Below are positions 32,483-42,716 of a stretch of 64,000 nt of DNA, piece after piece. The stretch's first letter is position 1; every line of letters starts with the position of its first letter. Under the pieces are notes generated by a model. The model ran no database searches. It saw nothing but the letters and a program-made list of their open reading frames with translations, and had not been told where the DNA came from. This DNA comes from Cepaea nemoralis (Eukaryota > Mollusca > Gastropoda > Stylommatophora > Helicidae): assembly GCA_014155875.1 (NCBI GenBank), contig JACEFZ010005116.1, positions 443,435 through 507,434 of the forward strand, in the 5' to 3' direction. Position numbers and translations under genes: made by a program.

Positions 32483-32552
32483 TTTGTATGATATTCACTG
32501 GCACAGGAACGGAGCATAATGGGGACGACCCGTTGCTGTGAAGTTGGAACTG

Positions 32553-32554
32553 CG

Positions 32555-32595
<41 letters not shown>

Positions 32596-32618
32596 GTAAC
32601 TAATTAACTAACTAACTA
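32553..32618. repeat. (CTAA)n microsatellite
   Basis: Follows the Tx1-type leader and precedes unit S, as at 8574-8693 but without CTGA units. Confidence 0.95.
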
Positions 32619-32627
32619 GTGTATCGT

Positions 32628-33762
32628 TGCTTTCAATACGCTTTTTAAAAAAAATCTTTTATTGCGTGTTAAAATCCTTGCAAAGTGTATTGTTCGTGTT
32701 TTTACAGAGCGTTGCATGTGGACGTGTAGGTGACATATGCGCAAAATTACATCTTATACATTTTAACATTTTTACATTGAAATTGTTGTAAGGTAACATT
32801 ACAAAACAACAGCATGATGATAGTGCACCGTTATTGTTTCTCCTGGCACCTCTCTCTCCTGTCGGCCCCAAAACCACCAATACCATCACCACCAATCAGT
32901 AATGATGAAACTGGTAGTATATATTGTTGAGCCAATCGGCGAGGGCGGCACCAGCATCAACAAACAAACAGTGTCAAGATGGTGGGAATGGGAGGTGTAA
33001 ACAGTGTCCGGGTTTACAAGGCAGAAAGGTAGTGATTGCATTTTTGATGTTTGAGTTGTTACATGCGTTTTTTAAATTTAGTATTTGTGTAGGTGTATTT
33101 ACGGAGCATTGCATGTGGGCGTGTATGTGAGGTATGCATATTTTATTCATTGGATATATTTACATCTGAATGGGGATAATTTGGGAGAAAGAAAAATCTT
33201 TCCAATTTTGTTTCCCTTGCCTCACTCTCCTCTATTGGACCCACCACACCAATGCCCTCATTTTCACTCTATGGTAATGATGGTAAAGGCAGGATAACTA
33301 TTGGAACCAACTGGTGAGAGTTTCAGCAACAACAATCATGAGCAAGGGAGGTGGGGGGGGGGGGGGGCACATGGGAGATGAGGTTATATGTTAATAATGA
33401 TAACATTAATAATATATAAAACATAGAAAAAACCAAATATATCAATAATAATAATGACAAAAAATAAACCTACTAAGGGTGACAACAGCAATGATAATAA
33501 CAGCAATGATAATAATAGTTATGATAAAGATCACATTTTCCAAACACGTGATTCCCTTGCTAAAATGATTATGTTAGGAATGGTGTTAACATAGCATAGC
33601 AGGTACATACAATTGCAACCTGCAATGTTAAATAATTGTAGGAGTAAAGGGAGTTGGTTATCTTTTTCTCTTTGCTTATTTTTTTTTTTTTGGGGGGGGG
33701 GTGGGGTGGGGGTGGGGGGGGGGGGGGTCTTAATTGTAAGGGTTCATTCATTTTTTTCAATA
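32628..33762. repeat. Repeat unit S (uninterrupted)
   Basis: About 1.1 kb and noncoding. It contains a ~110-bp sub-motif twice (atttgtgtaggtgtatttacggagc..., near 32700 and 33080), an AT-rich block, repeat R (33552-33680) and a T(n)G(n) run at ~33680-33727. On the minus strand S ends in an A-run followed by GTATTGAAAG. It supplies the empty site for the CR1-type insertion (near 32840). Confidence 0.85.
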
Positions 33763-35312
33763 CTTTCTTTCAATACTTTTTTTTCCCCGGTTTAAAACTG
33801 TTTTATTTACATAAACTTCATTACGGCACCATAAAACAGGACCTGTTCAAAACAAAAGGTCAGGATATTTATTTCTTACATCATGAGAAGGGTTCTAATC
33901 TCCAATCAGGTCAGAGATCTTTTCCTACCGAAGATTAAATAAAACTTCTGTGCGGCAACTTACTGATTCAGCAACCAATTGGGCAAGCAACCCTAAGTCC
34001 TCAACACAGAAACCCTTCCAGGTAGGCACATGAAATGCTACAAAATACCTGACAGTTTTTCAAACTTTGTTTTAGGTTACACATAATCCTGCCTTTCCTT
34101 TTCCATTCATTCTAAATCTGCTTCACTTCTTCCAATAGCTCGTTTATCAATGCTATTAATTGTCCGTCTTCTTCAGCACTTTCTTTGCATGCTGCTGCCG
34201 TCTTGCATCTAAATAACGACGGAAGGATCTCTCATTGGGATCTCGATCTTCATCATCATCATCATCATCTCCAGCCCGGCCATATGGAAACTCATCATCA
34301 CTGTCATCTTCCACACCGGGCATGATGGCAACACCTGTTGTCTGAGAGCTCACCAGGTCTCCTGATTCTTTGACTGGGGTACATTTCCTTGGGCATGGTC
34401 TTTGGCAAACTGTTCTTGGCTTTTCTTTTTCTCAGCCTCAGCCTTCTTCTCCTGCTCCTGCCTCAGTCTCTCATACATAGGTCTGTACTCTTTCTCATAC
34501 TCAGCTGCTGCCTCATCAATTTTATTCAAAAACTCATCAACTCCCTCACCCGTGGCTGCTGACACACCGACAGTCTTAATGTTGACCTAGAACTCATCCA
34601 GCACCAGACTCACGGAGCGTGTGAGGTTGGACACATAGGATGTCCCATGCTCCAGGGCGTCCTGAAAGACCTCGAAGTCAGTCATCCATTCCTGGGCAAA
34701 GCTGTGACTGATGATGTCTATTTTATTCATGACTATAACAAACGGTAGCTTGGTCTTGTACAGAATGGTGCAGGCATACAAAATGTTGGACTTGAAGGTC
34801 ACCGGATTGACACTGCGTGGGGTATCCATCACATACACAACCACAGTTGGAAACGTTGATGCCAAAGTCTCTGTGATTATACTGCCGGACGCTGACCAGG
34901 TAAAGACTTCAATCTGGCCTGGGGTGTCTATGATGACAAGCTTGCATTTCCCTGTCTTAGACTCTATGAAATTCATCACCTGGTCAAAACGCGTGGCAAA
35001 CAAGTTGAGAGATGTTACTAAACCACCATTGGGGCCTAAAGAATAGTGTTTCATCACTTCTTTGTAGTTGACCGTGTCCCTAATGTCTATGTTTGCTGGG
35101 AAGGGGACTTCAAGAACTGCAGGATCCAGATTGATAACATATGGTGCAGACTTTCTTTGCGTGTAGATACAAGATACCTCTGTACAAAACTTGTCTTTCC
35201 AGAACCTGCCATTCCTAGAACAATTATACATGTTGGTTTTGAAGTATCCTCTGATTTTAAGTGACAAGCACCTGCAGCCTTTATTTCTGTTTTACCGCTG
35301 TCTGAATCCTGC

Positions 35313-35395
35313 ATCCGCAGCAGGTCTCCGAGGTGCACAGCCTCTAGTCGATAGAACAATGTAGGTAAGGGAAGTCGGCAAATTGGATCCGTAAC
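35313..35395 (+). rRNA. 28S rRNA internal fragment (~81 nt)
   Basis: Reads ATCCGCAGCAGGTCTCC, GTGCACAGCCTCTAGTCG, GAACAATGTAGGTAAGGG, AAGTCGGCAAATTGGATCCG, TAAC: a conserved internal stretch of animal 28S rRNA. Homology ends after GGATCCGTAAC, where 28S would continue TTCGGGATAAGG. It is plus-strand, the same sense as the retroposon it heads. It is a passenger, not a functional rRNA gene. Confidence 0.92.
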
Positions 35396-35488
35396 CTCCC
35401 CCGATGTGTCTCCACCTTGACGTGGTGGGGGAGCTTGCGTGTCCCATCGACCCCATTTTGCTTGCCGATGGATGAAAAACTACATATC
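35396..35488 (+). ncRNA. Candidate HDV-like self-cleaving ribozyme fold
   Basis: Four helices in the HDV order P1-P2-P3-P3'-P1'-P4-P4'-P2'. P1 is CTCCCCC 35396-35402 with GGGGGAG 35427-35433. P2 is GATGTGT 35403-35409 with ACATATC 35482-35488 (one G-U). P3 is CCAC 35412-35415 with GTGG 35422-35425. P4 is CCATCG 35444-35449 with CGATGG 35466-35471. The P1/P2 arrangement is a true pseudoknot. The J4/2 strand (35472-35481) has a C at 35480. HDV-like ribozymes are known at 5' ends of R2-, RTE- and L1Tc-type retrotransposons. The predicted cut would be at the 28S junction. Doubts: P1 starts with C, not G, and the P1.1 pair and catalytic C spacing are not clear. Confidence 0.55.
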
Positions 35489-35604
35489 GGACAGCTTATG
35501 GGATAGGGACCAGACTAAGAGAGACACAACCTGCTGCTCTGCAGGTATAGACTGAGGATAACAGTCAAAATTTTAAAAGGTGCACGAAGGCAGACGTTTT
35601 GTGG

Positions 35605-35805
35605 TCCGGACAAAACTCTTAAGGCTCCCTTTCGAGGGCTGTGGCTGAACGCCTCTAAGCCACAAACCCTCGGATCTGAGAGCCAGGCCGATACCAGTCT
35701 ACCGGAAACTCTTAAGGTTCACTGTCGAGGGCTGTGGCTGAACGCCTCTAAGCCACAAACCCTCGGATCTGAGAGCCAGGCCGATACCCGTCTACCGGAA
35801 AATAG
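35605..35805 (+). repeat. Two ~95-bp tandem modules with 28S 3'-end motif
   Basis: CTGAACGCCTCTAAG occurs at 35645-35659 and 35738-35752. Each is followed by CCACAAACCCTCGGATCTGA and CAGGCCGATAC. Homologous to the minus-strand repeats at 21532-21812. Confidence 0.8.
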
Positions 35806-37237
35806 AAACATGATACTGAGCAAGCTACATGATCAGGTCTGATACATGTTCGAAGGCTCTCAGCTGGGGGATATGAGAGATGCCCGGATGAAGGGGCCTG
35901 GCCGTTTCCCGTTCACTGCTGCACGAAGATAAGGTGCTGAGCCGGCAGCACATGTAGCCTACCTCGTGAGCGAGTACAAAAAAGTCAGAAAAGTGCCCCA
36001 GTCGAAGGGTTACGGAAACTGTCTGTATCTAACTCATAGAGAGTGTAGACAAAAGTGAAGAATGTCTCACCAACGCGAAATGGAACGCACGGCGAGCGAA
36101 CCTATTGCGTGGTCTGAAGTCACAAGCAAAAGCTTACCGAGTGGATGTCACTCGCAGTCTGACCGCTCCTGGTGTGTGATTGAGCGATCAGTGGCAAGTG
36201 GGATGCCCAACACATGGAAGTGAGGAATTAAAGCAGCCATGAGCAGGACGTGGAAACTCCTTGGGTGAGCCCAGTCTCAGAGCAATATGTGCAGGCTCTG
36301 CAATTATGGAAGCCTCCTTGGATAGCGAGATAATGCCCATGGTCTGCCCCTGCCTTTCCTTGAGGGCAGACCACGATATCGTTGATCGATCTATCTTGAC
36401 CAGCTGAGATGTGGGTTACATTACAACAGTCTAACGTGTCTCGAAACCAGAGGAAGGCTAACCTCACTAAAAAATGCCCGCCGGAAGTCGGAAGTGTCGT
36501 CCTACGGGTGGCAAACTAAAAATTGACACTACGCATTTACGTCCGAGTGAAATGTCTCGTCCGAATGTCTCCCGTGCTAGGAACAGCTCTGACTACCTAG
36601 TTTCCGAATGCCGCTCTTGTTCGGAACAGCTCTGACTAGGTAGTTTTTCCGAATGTCTGTCGTGCCTGGAACAGCTCTGACGGGCGCAACGACAAGCACA
36701 TGTGCGAAAACTCGCTTGAGTGAATACCTTCTGCAGACCTGTCTGGTTTGTGCAGGAACGGCCCGGGGCGAACGAAAAGCCCAATATATTGAAGTGAGGA
36801 ATTAAAGCAGCCATGAGCATGACGTGACCATTCCCTCGGTGAGCCCAGTATCAGGGCGTTATGTGTCGGCCCTGCAACTATGGAAGCAACCTAGGATGGC
36901 GGAAAATGCTATGGACTGTGCCTTCCTTCTCTTGAGGGATGACCGAAGTCCTCGACTGTTCGAACTTGACCAGCTGGGATGTGGACGGTACCACAAAAGT
37001 GAGAGTCTCCCAGGATTGCTAACCTGGTCAAAAATGCACGCGAAAGCCGGATGTGTGACCTAAGGGTTTTCAACCCAAGGGTGCCTAACGCACACCGCAA
37101 TCACATCTGAAAAAACACTCCGGATGAACGAAAAGAAGAAGAAGAAGAAGAATCCTGCATTTTTGAATCTTAAGCAACTACAGTATTAATCTGCACCTGA
37201 CTGTGCGCAGCCATCTTTATATGTCTTTCTTTCAATA

Positions 37238-37541
37238 CTCTTTCCAATCCAATCAAATTTCGAAGAAAAAAAAACTTTCCACCTTGTCTCAACCAGCCCG
37301 TGCGGCATAGGTTATAATAGCGGTGGTTCATGGTGCGTGGATTATTACTTTTTCTGCGTGCCTGTCAAAGCTGGCTTATCTGTTGTGAAGTTTATGTCTA
37401 TGACGTCAGCATAGGGGATTCGTTGGCCGGCAAGTTTTCCTTTTGTGTCTTTTTAGGCAGTTTCTTCTGACAGTGTTGGCTTCTGGCTCGTCTGTTGTGC
37501 TAGGGTGCTGTCATTATATTGGCTCCTTGTACGGTTATTGG
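37238..37541 (-). other. Upstream flank of GPN1 copy 2
   Basis: Noncoding sequence shared with 40788-41089 and 44333-44636. Contains a TGACGTCA at 37401-37408. On the minus strand it leads from the charged frame into the GPN1 5' end without an A-run before GTATTGAAAG. It may represent the original insertion context. Confidence 0.5.
37401..37408. promoter_or_regulatory. CRE-like palindrome TGACGTCA
   Basis: Perfect CREB/ATF consensus ~190 bp upstream of the ancestral GPN1 ATG in copy 2. Repeated at 40949-40956 and 44497-44504 in copies 3 and 4; absent from copies 1 and 5. Chance or relic cannot be excluded. Confidence 0.3.
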
Positions 37542-37945
37542 TTAGTCTTCCCTCTTCCTCTGAGGTGTTGTCGGTGTATTCTTCCTCTGAGCGGAGTTGG
37601 TGGTGGACCATGCGTCTTTTTGTTTTTGGCGTTCTTCACGCATTTTCTGTCTGAGAAGATTCATTTCCCTTTTATATTCTTTGAACCATGTCTTGCTGGT
37701 TATAGACTCCTTCATTCCTTCACTGATTCGCCTTTCGTTCCGTCTTTCTACAATATTCCACACCTTATCATGTTCAGCCGCTGATGCTCCTTTCTTGGAT
37801 ATGCCACAGTCTTCTTCAGTTTGTCGAGACTCCTGTCTTTTCCACTTTTCACATTTGGCAGTGGGGAGCATTTTGTATGATATTCACTGGCACAGGAACG
37901 GAGCATAATGGGGACGACCCGTTGCTGTGAAGTTGGAACTGCGAC
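37542..37945 (-). pseudogene. Leader + charged coiled-coil-like frame (109 aa), copy a
   Basis: A minus-strand frame from MLPTAKCEKWKRQESRQTEE. It has a Lys/Arg/Glu-rich middle (WNIVERRNERRISEGMKESI; REMNLLRQKMREERQKQKD) likely to be helical. In copy a the acidic C-terminus is shifted out of frame. The preceding ~75 bp of leader equals the Tx1 LINE leader. Function unknown. Confidence 0.5.
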
Positions 37946-37946
37946 T

Positions 37947-37948
37947 AG

Positions 37949-37985
<37 letters not shown>

Positions 37986-38014
37986 CAACTAACTAACTAA
38001 CTAACTAACTAACT
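37947..38014. repeat. (CTAA)n microsatellite
   Basis: Seventeen or so CTAA units with one CCAA variant. Confidence 0.95.
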
Positions 38015-38025
38015 ATTGTATCGCT

Positions 38026-39165
38026 GCTTTCAATACGCTTTTTTTTCTTTTTTCTTTTTTTTAAATCTTTTATTGCGTGTTAAAATCGTTGCAAAGTGTA
38101 TTGTTCGTGTTTTTACAGAGCGTTGCATTTGGACGTGTAGGTGACATATGCGCAAAATTACATCTTATACATTTTAACATTTTTACATTGAAATATGTTG
38201 TAAGGTAACATTACAAAACAACAGCATGATGATAGTGCACCGTTATTGTTTCTCCTGGCACCTCTCTCTCCTGTCGGCCCCAAAACCACCAATACCATCA
38301 CCACCAATCAGTAATGATGAAACTGGTAGTATAAATTGTTGAGCCAATCGGCGAGGCGGCACCAGCATCAACAAACAAACAGTGTCAAGATGGTGGGAAT
38401 GGGAGGTGTAAACAGTGTCCGGGGTTTACAAGGCAGAAAGGTAGTGATTGCATTTTGATGTTTGAGTTGTTACATGCGTTTTTTTTAAATTTAGTATTTG
38501 TGTAGGTGTATTTACGGAGCGTTTCATGTGGGCGTGTATGTGAGGTATGCATATTTTATTCATTGGATATATTTACATGTGAATGGGGATAATTTGGAAG
38601 AAAGAAAATAACTTTCCAATTTTGTTTCCCTTGCCTCACTCTCACCTATTGGACCCACCACACCAATGCACTCATTTTCACTCTATGGTAATGATGGTAA
38701 AGGCAGGATAACTATTGGAACCAACTGGTGAGAGTTTCAGCAACAACAACAATGAGCAAGGGAGGTGGGGGGGGGGGGGGGGCACATGGGAGATGAGGTT
38801 ATATGTTAATAATGATAACATTAATAATATATAAAACATAGAAAAAACCAAATATATCAATAATAATAATGACAAAAAATAAACCTACTAAGGGTGACAA
38901 CAGCAATGATAATAACAGCAATGATAATAATAGTTATGATAAAGATCACATTTTCCAAACACGTGATTCCCTTGCTAAAATGATTATGTTAGGAATGGTG
39001 TTAACATAGCATAGCAGGTACATACAATTGCAACCTGCAATGTTCAATAATTGTAGGAGTAAAAGGAGGTGGTTATCTTTTTCTCTTTGCTTATGGTTTT
39101 TTTTTGGGGGGGGGGGAGGGGGGGGGGGGTCTTAATTGTAAGGGTTCATTCAATTTTTTCAATAA
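38026..39165. repeat. Repeat unit S
   Basis: Same as 32628-33762. G-runs at ~38767-38781 and 39107-39129. Repeat R at 38968-39100. Noncoding. Confidence 0.85.
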
Positions 39166-40787
39166 CTTTCTTTCAATACTTTTTTTCCCGGTTTAAAACT
39201 GTTTTATTTACATAAACTTCATTACGGCACCATAAAACAGGACCTGTTGAAAACAAAAGATCAGGATATTTATTTCTTACATCATGAGAAGGGTTATAAT
39301 CTCCAATCAGGTCAGAGATCTTTTCCTACCGAAGATTAAATAAAACTTCTGTGCGGCAACTTACTGATTCAGCAACCAATTGGGCAAGCAACCTTAAGTC
39401 CTCAACACAGAAACCCTTCCAGGTAGGCACATGAAATGCTACAAAATACCTGACAGTGTTTCAAACTTTGTTTTAGGTTACACATAATCCTGCCTTTCCT
39501 TTTCCATTCATTCTAAATCTGCTTCACTTCTTCCAATAGCTCGTTTATCAATGCTATTAATTGTCCGTCTTCTTCAGCACTTTCTTTGCTTGCTGCTGCC
39601 GTCTTGTATCTAAATAACGACGGAATGATCTCTCATTGGGATCTCGATCTTCATCACCATCATCTCCAGCCCGGCCATATGGAAACTCATCATCACTGTC
39701 ATCTTCCACACCGGGCATGATGGCAACACCTGTTGTCTGAGAGCTCACCAGGTCTCCTGATTCTTTGACTGGGGGTACATTTCCTTGGGCATGGTCTTTG
39801 GCAAACTGTTCTTGGCTTTTCTTTTTCTCAGCCTCAGCCTTCTTCTCCTGCTCCTGCCTCAGTCTCTCATACATAGGTCTGTACTCTTTCTCATACTCCG
39901 CTGCTGCCTCATCAATTTTATTCAAAAACTCATCAACTCCCTCACCCGTGGCTGCTGACACACCGACAGTCTTAATGTTGACATAGAACTCATCCAGCAC
40001 CAGACTCAGGGAGCGTGTGAGGTTGGACACATAGGATGTCTCATGCTCCAGGGCGTCCTGAAAGGCCTCGAAGTCAGTCATCCATTCCTGGGCAAAGCTG
40101 TGACTGATGAAGTCTATTTTATTCATGACTATAACAAACGGTAGCTTGGTCTTGTACAGAATGCTGCAGGCGTACAGGATGTTGGACATGAAGGTCACCG
40201 GATTGACACTGCGTGGGGTATCCATCACATACACAACCACAGTTGGAAACGTTTATGCCAAAGTCTCTGTGAATATACTGCCGGACGCTGACCAGGTAAA
40301 GACTTCAATCTGGCTTGGGGTGTCTATGATGACATGCTTGCATTCCCCTGTCTTAGACTCTATGAAATTCATCACCTGGTCAAAACGCGTGGCAAACAAG
40401 CTGAGAGATGTTACTATCCCACCATTGGGGCCTAAAGAATAGTGTTTCATCACTTCTTTGTAGTTGACCGTGTCCCTAATGTCTATGTTTGCTGGGAAGG
40501 GGACTTCAAGAACTGCAGGATCCAGATTGATAACATATGGTGCAGATTTCTTTGCGTGTAGATACAAGATACCTCTGTACAAAACTTGTCTTTCCAGAAC
40601 CTGCCATTCCTAGAACAATTATACATGTTGGTTTTGAAGTAGTCTCTGATTTTAAGTGACAAGCACCTCCAGCCTTTATTTCTGTTTTACCGCTGTCTGA
40701 ATCCTGCATTTTTGAATCGTAAGCAATTACAGTATTAATCTGCTCTTGACTGTGCGCAGCCATCTTTATATGTCTTTCTTTCAATAC
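39166..40787 (-). pseudogene. GPN1: GPN1 retrocopy 3
   Basis: Between ctttctttcaatac at 39166-39179 and 40774-40787. It retains the ancestral start: MAAHSQEQINTVIAYDSK, then MQDSDSGK (frame 40506-40856). The P-loop is intact, but a 2-base loss near 40567 (shared with copy 2) shifts the frame. The middle (40253-40582) carries GPN and DTPSQ (Gly to Ser in the DTPGQ switch), ending at a TAA near 40253 (Ser to stop). The C-terminal part (39557-40240, 227 codons) is open with NKID and the acidic tail. Confidence 0.9.
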
Positions 40788-41089
40788 TCTTTCCAATCCA
40801 ATCAAATTTCGAAGAAAAAAAACTTTCCACCTTGTCTCAACCAGCCCGTGCGGCATAGGTTATAATAGCGGTGGTTCATGGTGCGTGGATTATTACTTTT
40901 TCTGCGTGCCTGTCAAAGCTGGCTTATCTGTTGTGAAGTTTATGTCTATGACGTCAGCATAGGGGATTCGTTGGCCGGCAAGTTTTCCTTTTGTGTCTTT
41001 TTAGGCAGTTTCTTCTGACAGTGTTGGCTTCTGGCTCGTCTGTTGTGCTAGGGTGCTGTCATTATATTGGCTCCTTGTACGGTTATTGG
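40788..41089 (-). other. Upstream flank of GPN1 copy 3
   Basis: Same as 37238-37541, including TGACGTCA at 40949-40956. No separate gene. Confidence 0.5.
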
Positions 41090-41490
41090 TTAGTCTTCCT
41101 CTTCCTCTGAGGTGTTGTCGGTGTATTCTTCCTCTGAGCTGGAGTTGGTGGTGGACCATGCGTCTTTTTGTTTTTGGCGTTCTTCGCACATTTTCTGTCT
41201 GAGAAGATTCATTTCCCTTTTATATTCTTTGAACCATGTCTTGCTGGTTATAGACTCCTTCATTCCTTCACTGATTCGCCTTTCGTTCCGTCTTTCTACA
41301 ATATTCCACACCTTATCATGTTCAGCCGCTGATGCTCCTTTCTTGGATATGCCACAGTCTTCTTCAGTTTGTCGAGACTCCTGTCTTTTCCACTTTTCAC
41401 ATTTGGCAGTGGGGAGCATTTTGTATGATATTCACTGGCACAGGAACGGAGCATAATGGGGACGACCCGTTGCTGTGAAGTTGGAATTGC
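41090..41490 (-). CDS. Leader + charged frame (109 aa), copy b, unknown function
   Basis: A minus-strand ATG at 41419 to a stop at 41090: MLPTAKCEKWKRQESRQTEE, a highly charged helical-looking middle, then an acidic end SSSEEEYTDNTSEEEED. No signal peptide, membrane segment or known domain. The leader and first 18 residues match the Tx1 LINE 5' frame at 32482; the rest does not. It could be ORF1 of another LINE, a captured host exon, or a relic. The open frame is kept in copies b and c, which are recent duplicates, so conservation says little. Confidence 0.45.
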
Positions 41491-41494
41491 GACT

Positions 41495-41512
41495 AGCTAA
41501 CTAACTAACTAC

Positions 41513-41545
<33 letters not shown>
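41495..41545. repeat. (CTAA)n microsatellite
   Basis: CTAA units with one CTAC variant, as at 45040-45095. Confidence 0.95.
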
Positions 41546-41548
<3 letters not shown>

Positions 41549-41558
41549 TGTATAGCTG

Positions 41559-42716
41559 CTTTCAATACGTTTTTTTTTTCTTTTTTCTTTTTTTAAATCT
41601 TTTAATGCGTGTTAAAATCGTTGCAAAGTGTATTGTTCGTGTTTTTACAGAGCGTTGCATGTGGACGTGTAGGTGACATATGCGCAAAATTACATCTTAT
41701 ACATTTTAACATTTTTACATTGAAATTGTTGTAAGGTAACATTACAAAACAACAGCATGATGATAGTGCACCGTTATTGTTTCTCCTGGCACCTCTCTCT
41801 CCTGTCGGCCCCAAAACCACCAATACCATCACCACCAATCAGTAATGATGAAACTGGTAGTATAAATTGTTGAACCAATCGGCGAGGGCGGCACCAGCGT
41901 CAACAAACAAACAGTGTCAAGATGGTGGGAATGGGAGGTGTAAATCAGTGTCCGGGTTTACAAGGCAGAAAGGTAGTGATTGCATTTTTGATGTTTGTGT
42001 TGTTACATGCGTTTTTTAAATTTAGTATTTGTGTAGGTGTATTTACGGAGCGTTGCATGTGGGCGTGTATGTGACGTATGCATATTTTATTCATTAGACA
42101 TATTTACATGTGAATGGGGATAATTTGGGAGAAAGAAAAAACTTTCCAATTTTGTTTCCCTTGCCTCACTCTCACCTATTGGACACACCACACCAATGCC
42201 CTCATTTTCACTCTATGGTAATGATGGTAAAGGCAGGATAAATATTGGAACCAACTGGTGAGAGTTTCAGCAACAACAACCATGAGCAAGGGAGGTGGGG
42301 GGGGGGGGCGGCACATGGGAGATGAGGTTATATGCTAATAATGATACCATTAATACTATATAAAACATAGAAAAAACCAAATATATCAATAATAATAATG
42401 ACAAAAAATAAACCTACTAAGGGTGACAACAGCAATGATAATAACAGCAATGATAATAATAGTTATGATAAAGATCACATTTTCCAAACACGTGATTCCC
42501 TTGCTAAAATGATTATGTTAGGAATGATGTTAACATAGCATAGCAGGTACATATAATTGCAACCTGCAATGTTCAATAATTGTAGGAGTAAAAGGAGGTG
42601 GTTATCTTTTTCTCTTTGCTTATGTTGTGTTTGTTTGTTTGTTTGTTTGTTTTTTTTTTTTTTTTTTGGGGGGGGGGGGGGTCTTAATTGTAAGGGTTCA
42701 TTCATTTTTTTCAATA
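41559..42716. repeat. Repeat unit S
   Basis: As 38026-39165. It has a (TTTG)n-T(n)G(n) compound run at ~42627-42682. Repeat R at 42496-42620. Confidence 0.85.

Larger units (their letters stand above)
27060..32530 (-). mobile_element. Tx1/L1-like LINE, copy 2 (best preserved)
   Basis: Same layout as copy 1. In 5'-3' order on the minus strand: leader and first ORF (32027-32482, MLPTAQCEKWKRQE...), ORF1 (30632-31857), endonuclease (29481-30569), RT (28039-29160), C-terminus (27100-27763). It has a T(n)G(n) run at 28053-28083 and lacks the duplicated segment that copy 1 has at 3780-4300. Several frameshifts remain in the RT, so it is inactive as read. Confidence 0.85.
35304..37159 (+). mobile_element. 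1.83-kb 28S-led, GAA-tailed retroposon, full-looking
   Basis: The insert spans 35315-37148 between gaatcctgcat at 35304-35314 and again right after the tail at ~37149-37159. In order: 28S rRNA fragment (to 35395); a ribozyme-like fold (35396-35488); two ~95-bp repeats with a 28S 3'-end motif (35605-35805); GGCCTGGCCGTT and GAGCCGGCAGCA modules shared with 21532-21812; two copies of the TTGGGTGAGCCCAGT module (36250- and 36835-); and a (GAA)n tail. No long open frame, so it must use another element's machinery. It is the only copy here that keeps a 5' end; others are 5'-truncated, as LINE-type reverse transcription predicts. Confidence 0.8.
33763..37237 (-). pseudogene. GPN1: GPN1 retrocopy 2, stops, frameshifts and 1.83-kb insertion
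   Basis: Bounded by ctttctttcaatac at 33763-33776 and 37224-37237. Coding pieces on the minus strand: 35315-37213 start region displaced by the insertion; 34587-35267 (P-loop, GPN, DTPGQ, NKID); 34350-34565; 34156-34353. Lesions: a 2-base loss next to the P-loop (shared with copy 3), a Tyr codon changed to TAG near 34590, a 1-base loss near 34376, and the retroposon at 35315-37148. Not functional. Its flank above 37237 lacks the poly(T) seen in copies 1 and 5. Confidence 0.9.

Noticed and set aside
41112..41456. 114-aa hydrophobic plus-strand frame, also at 37597 and 44659
   Set aside because: Antisense to the charged minus-strand frame. Its apparent membrane character is the usual complement of Lys/Glu-rich codons.
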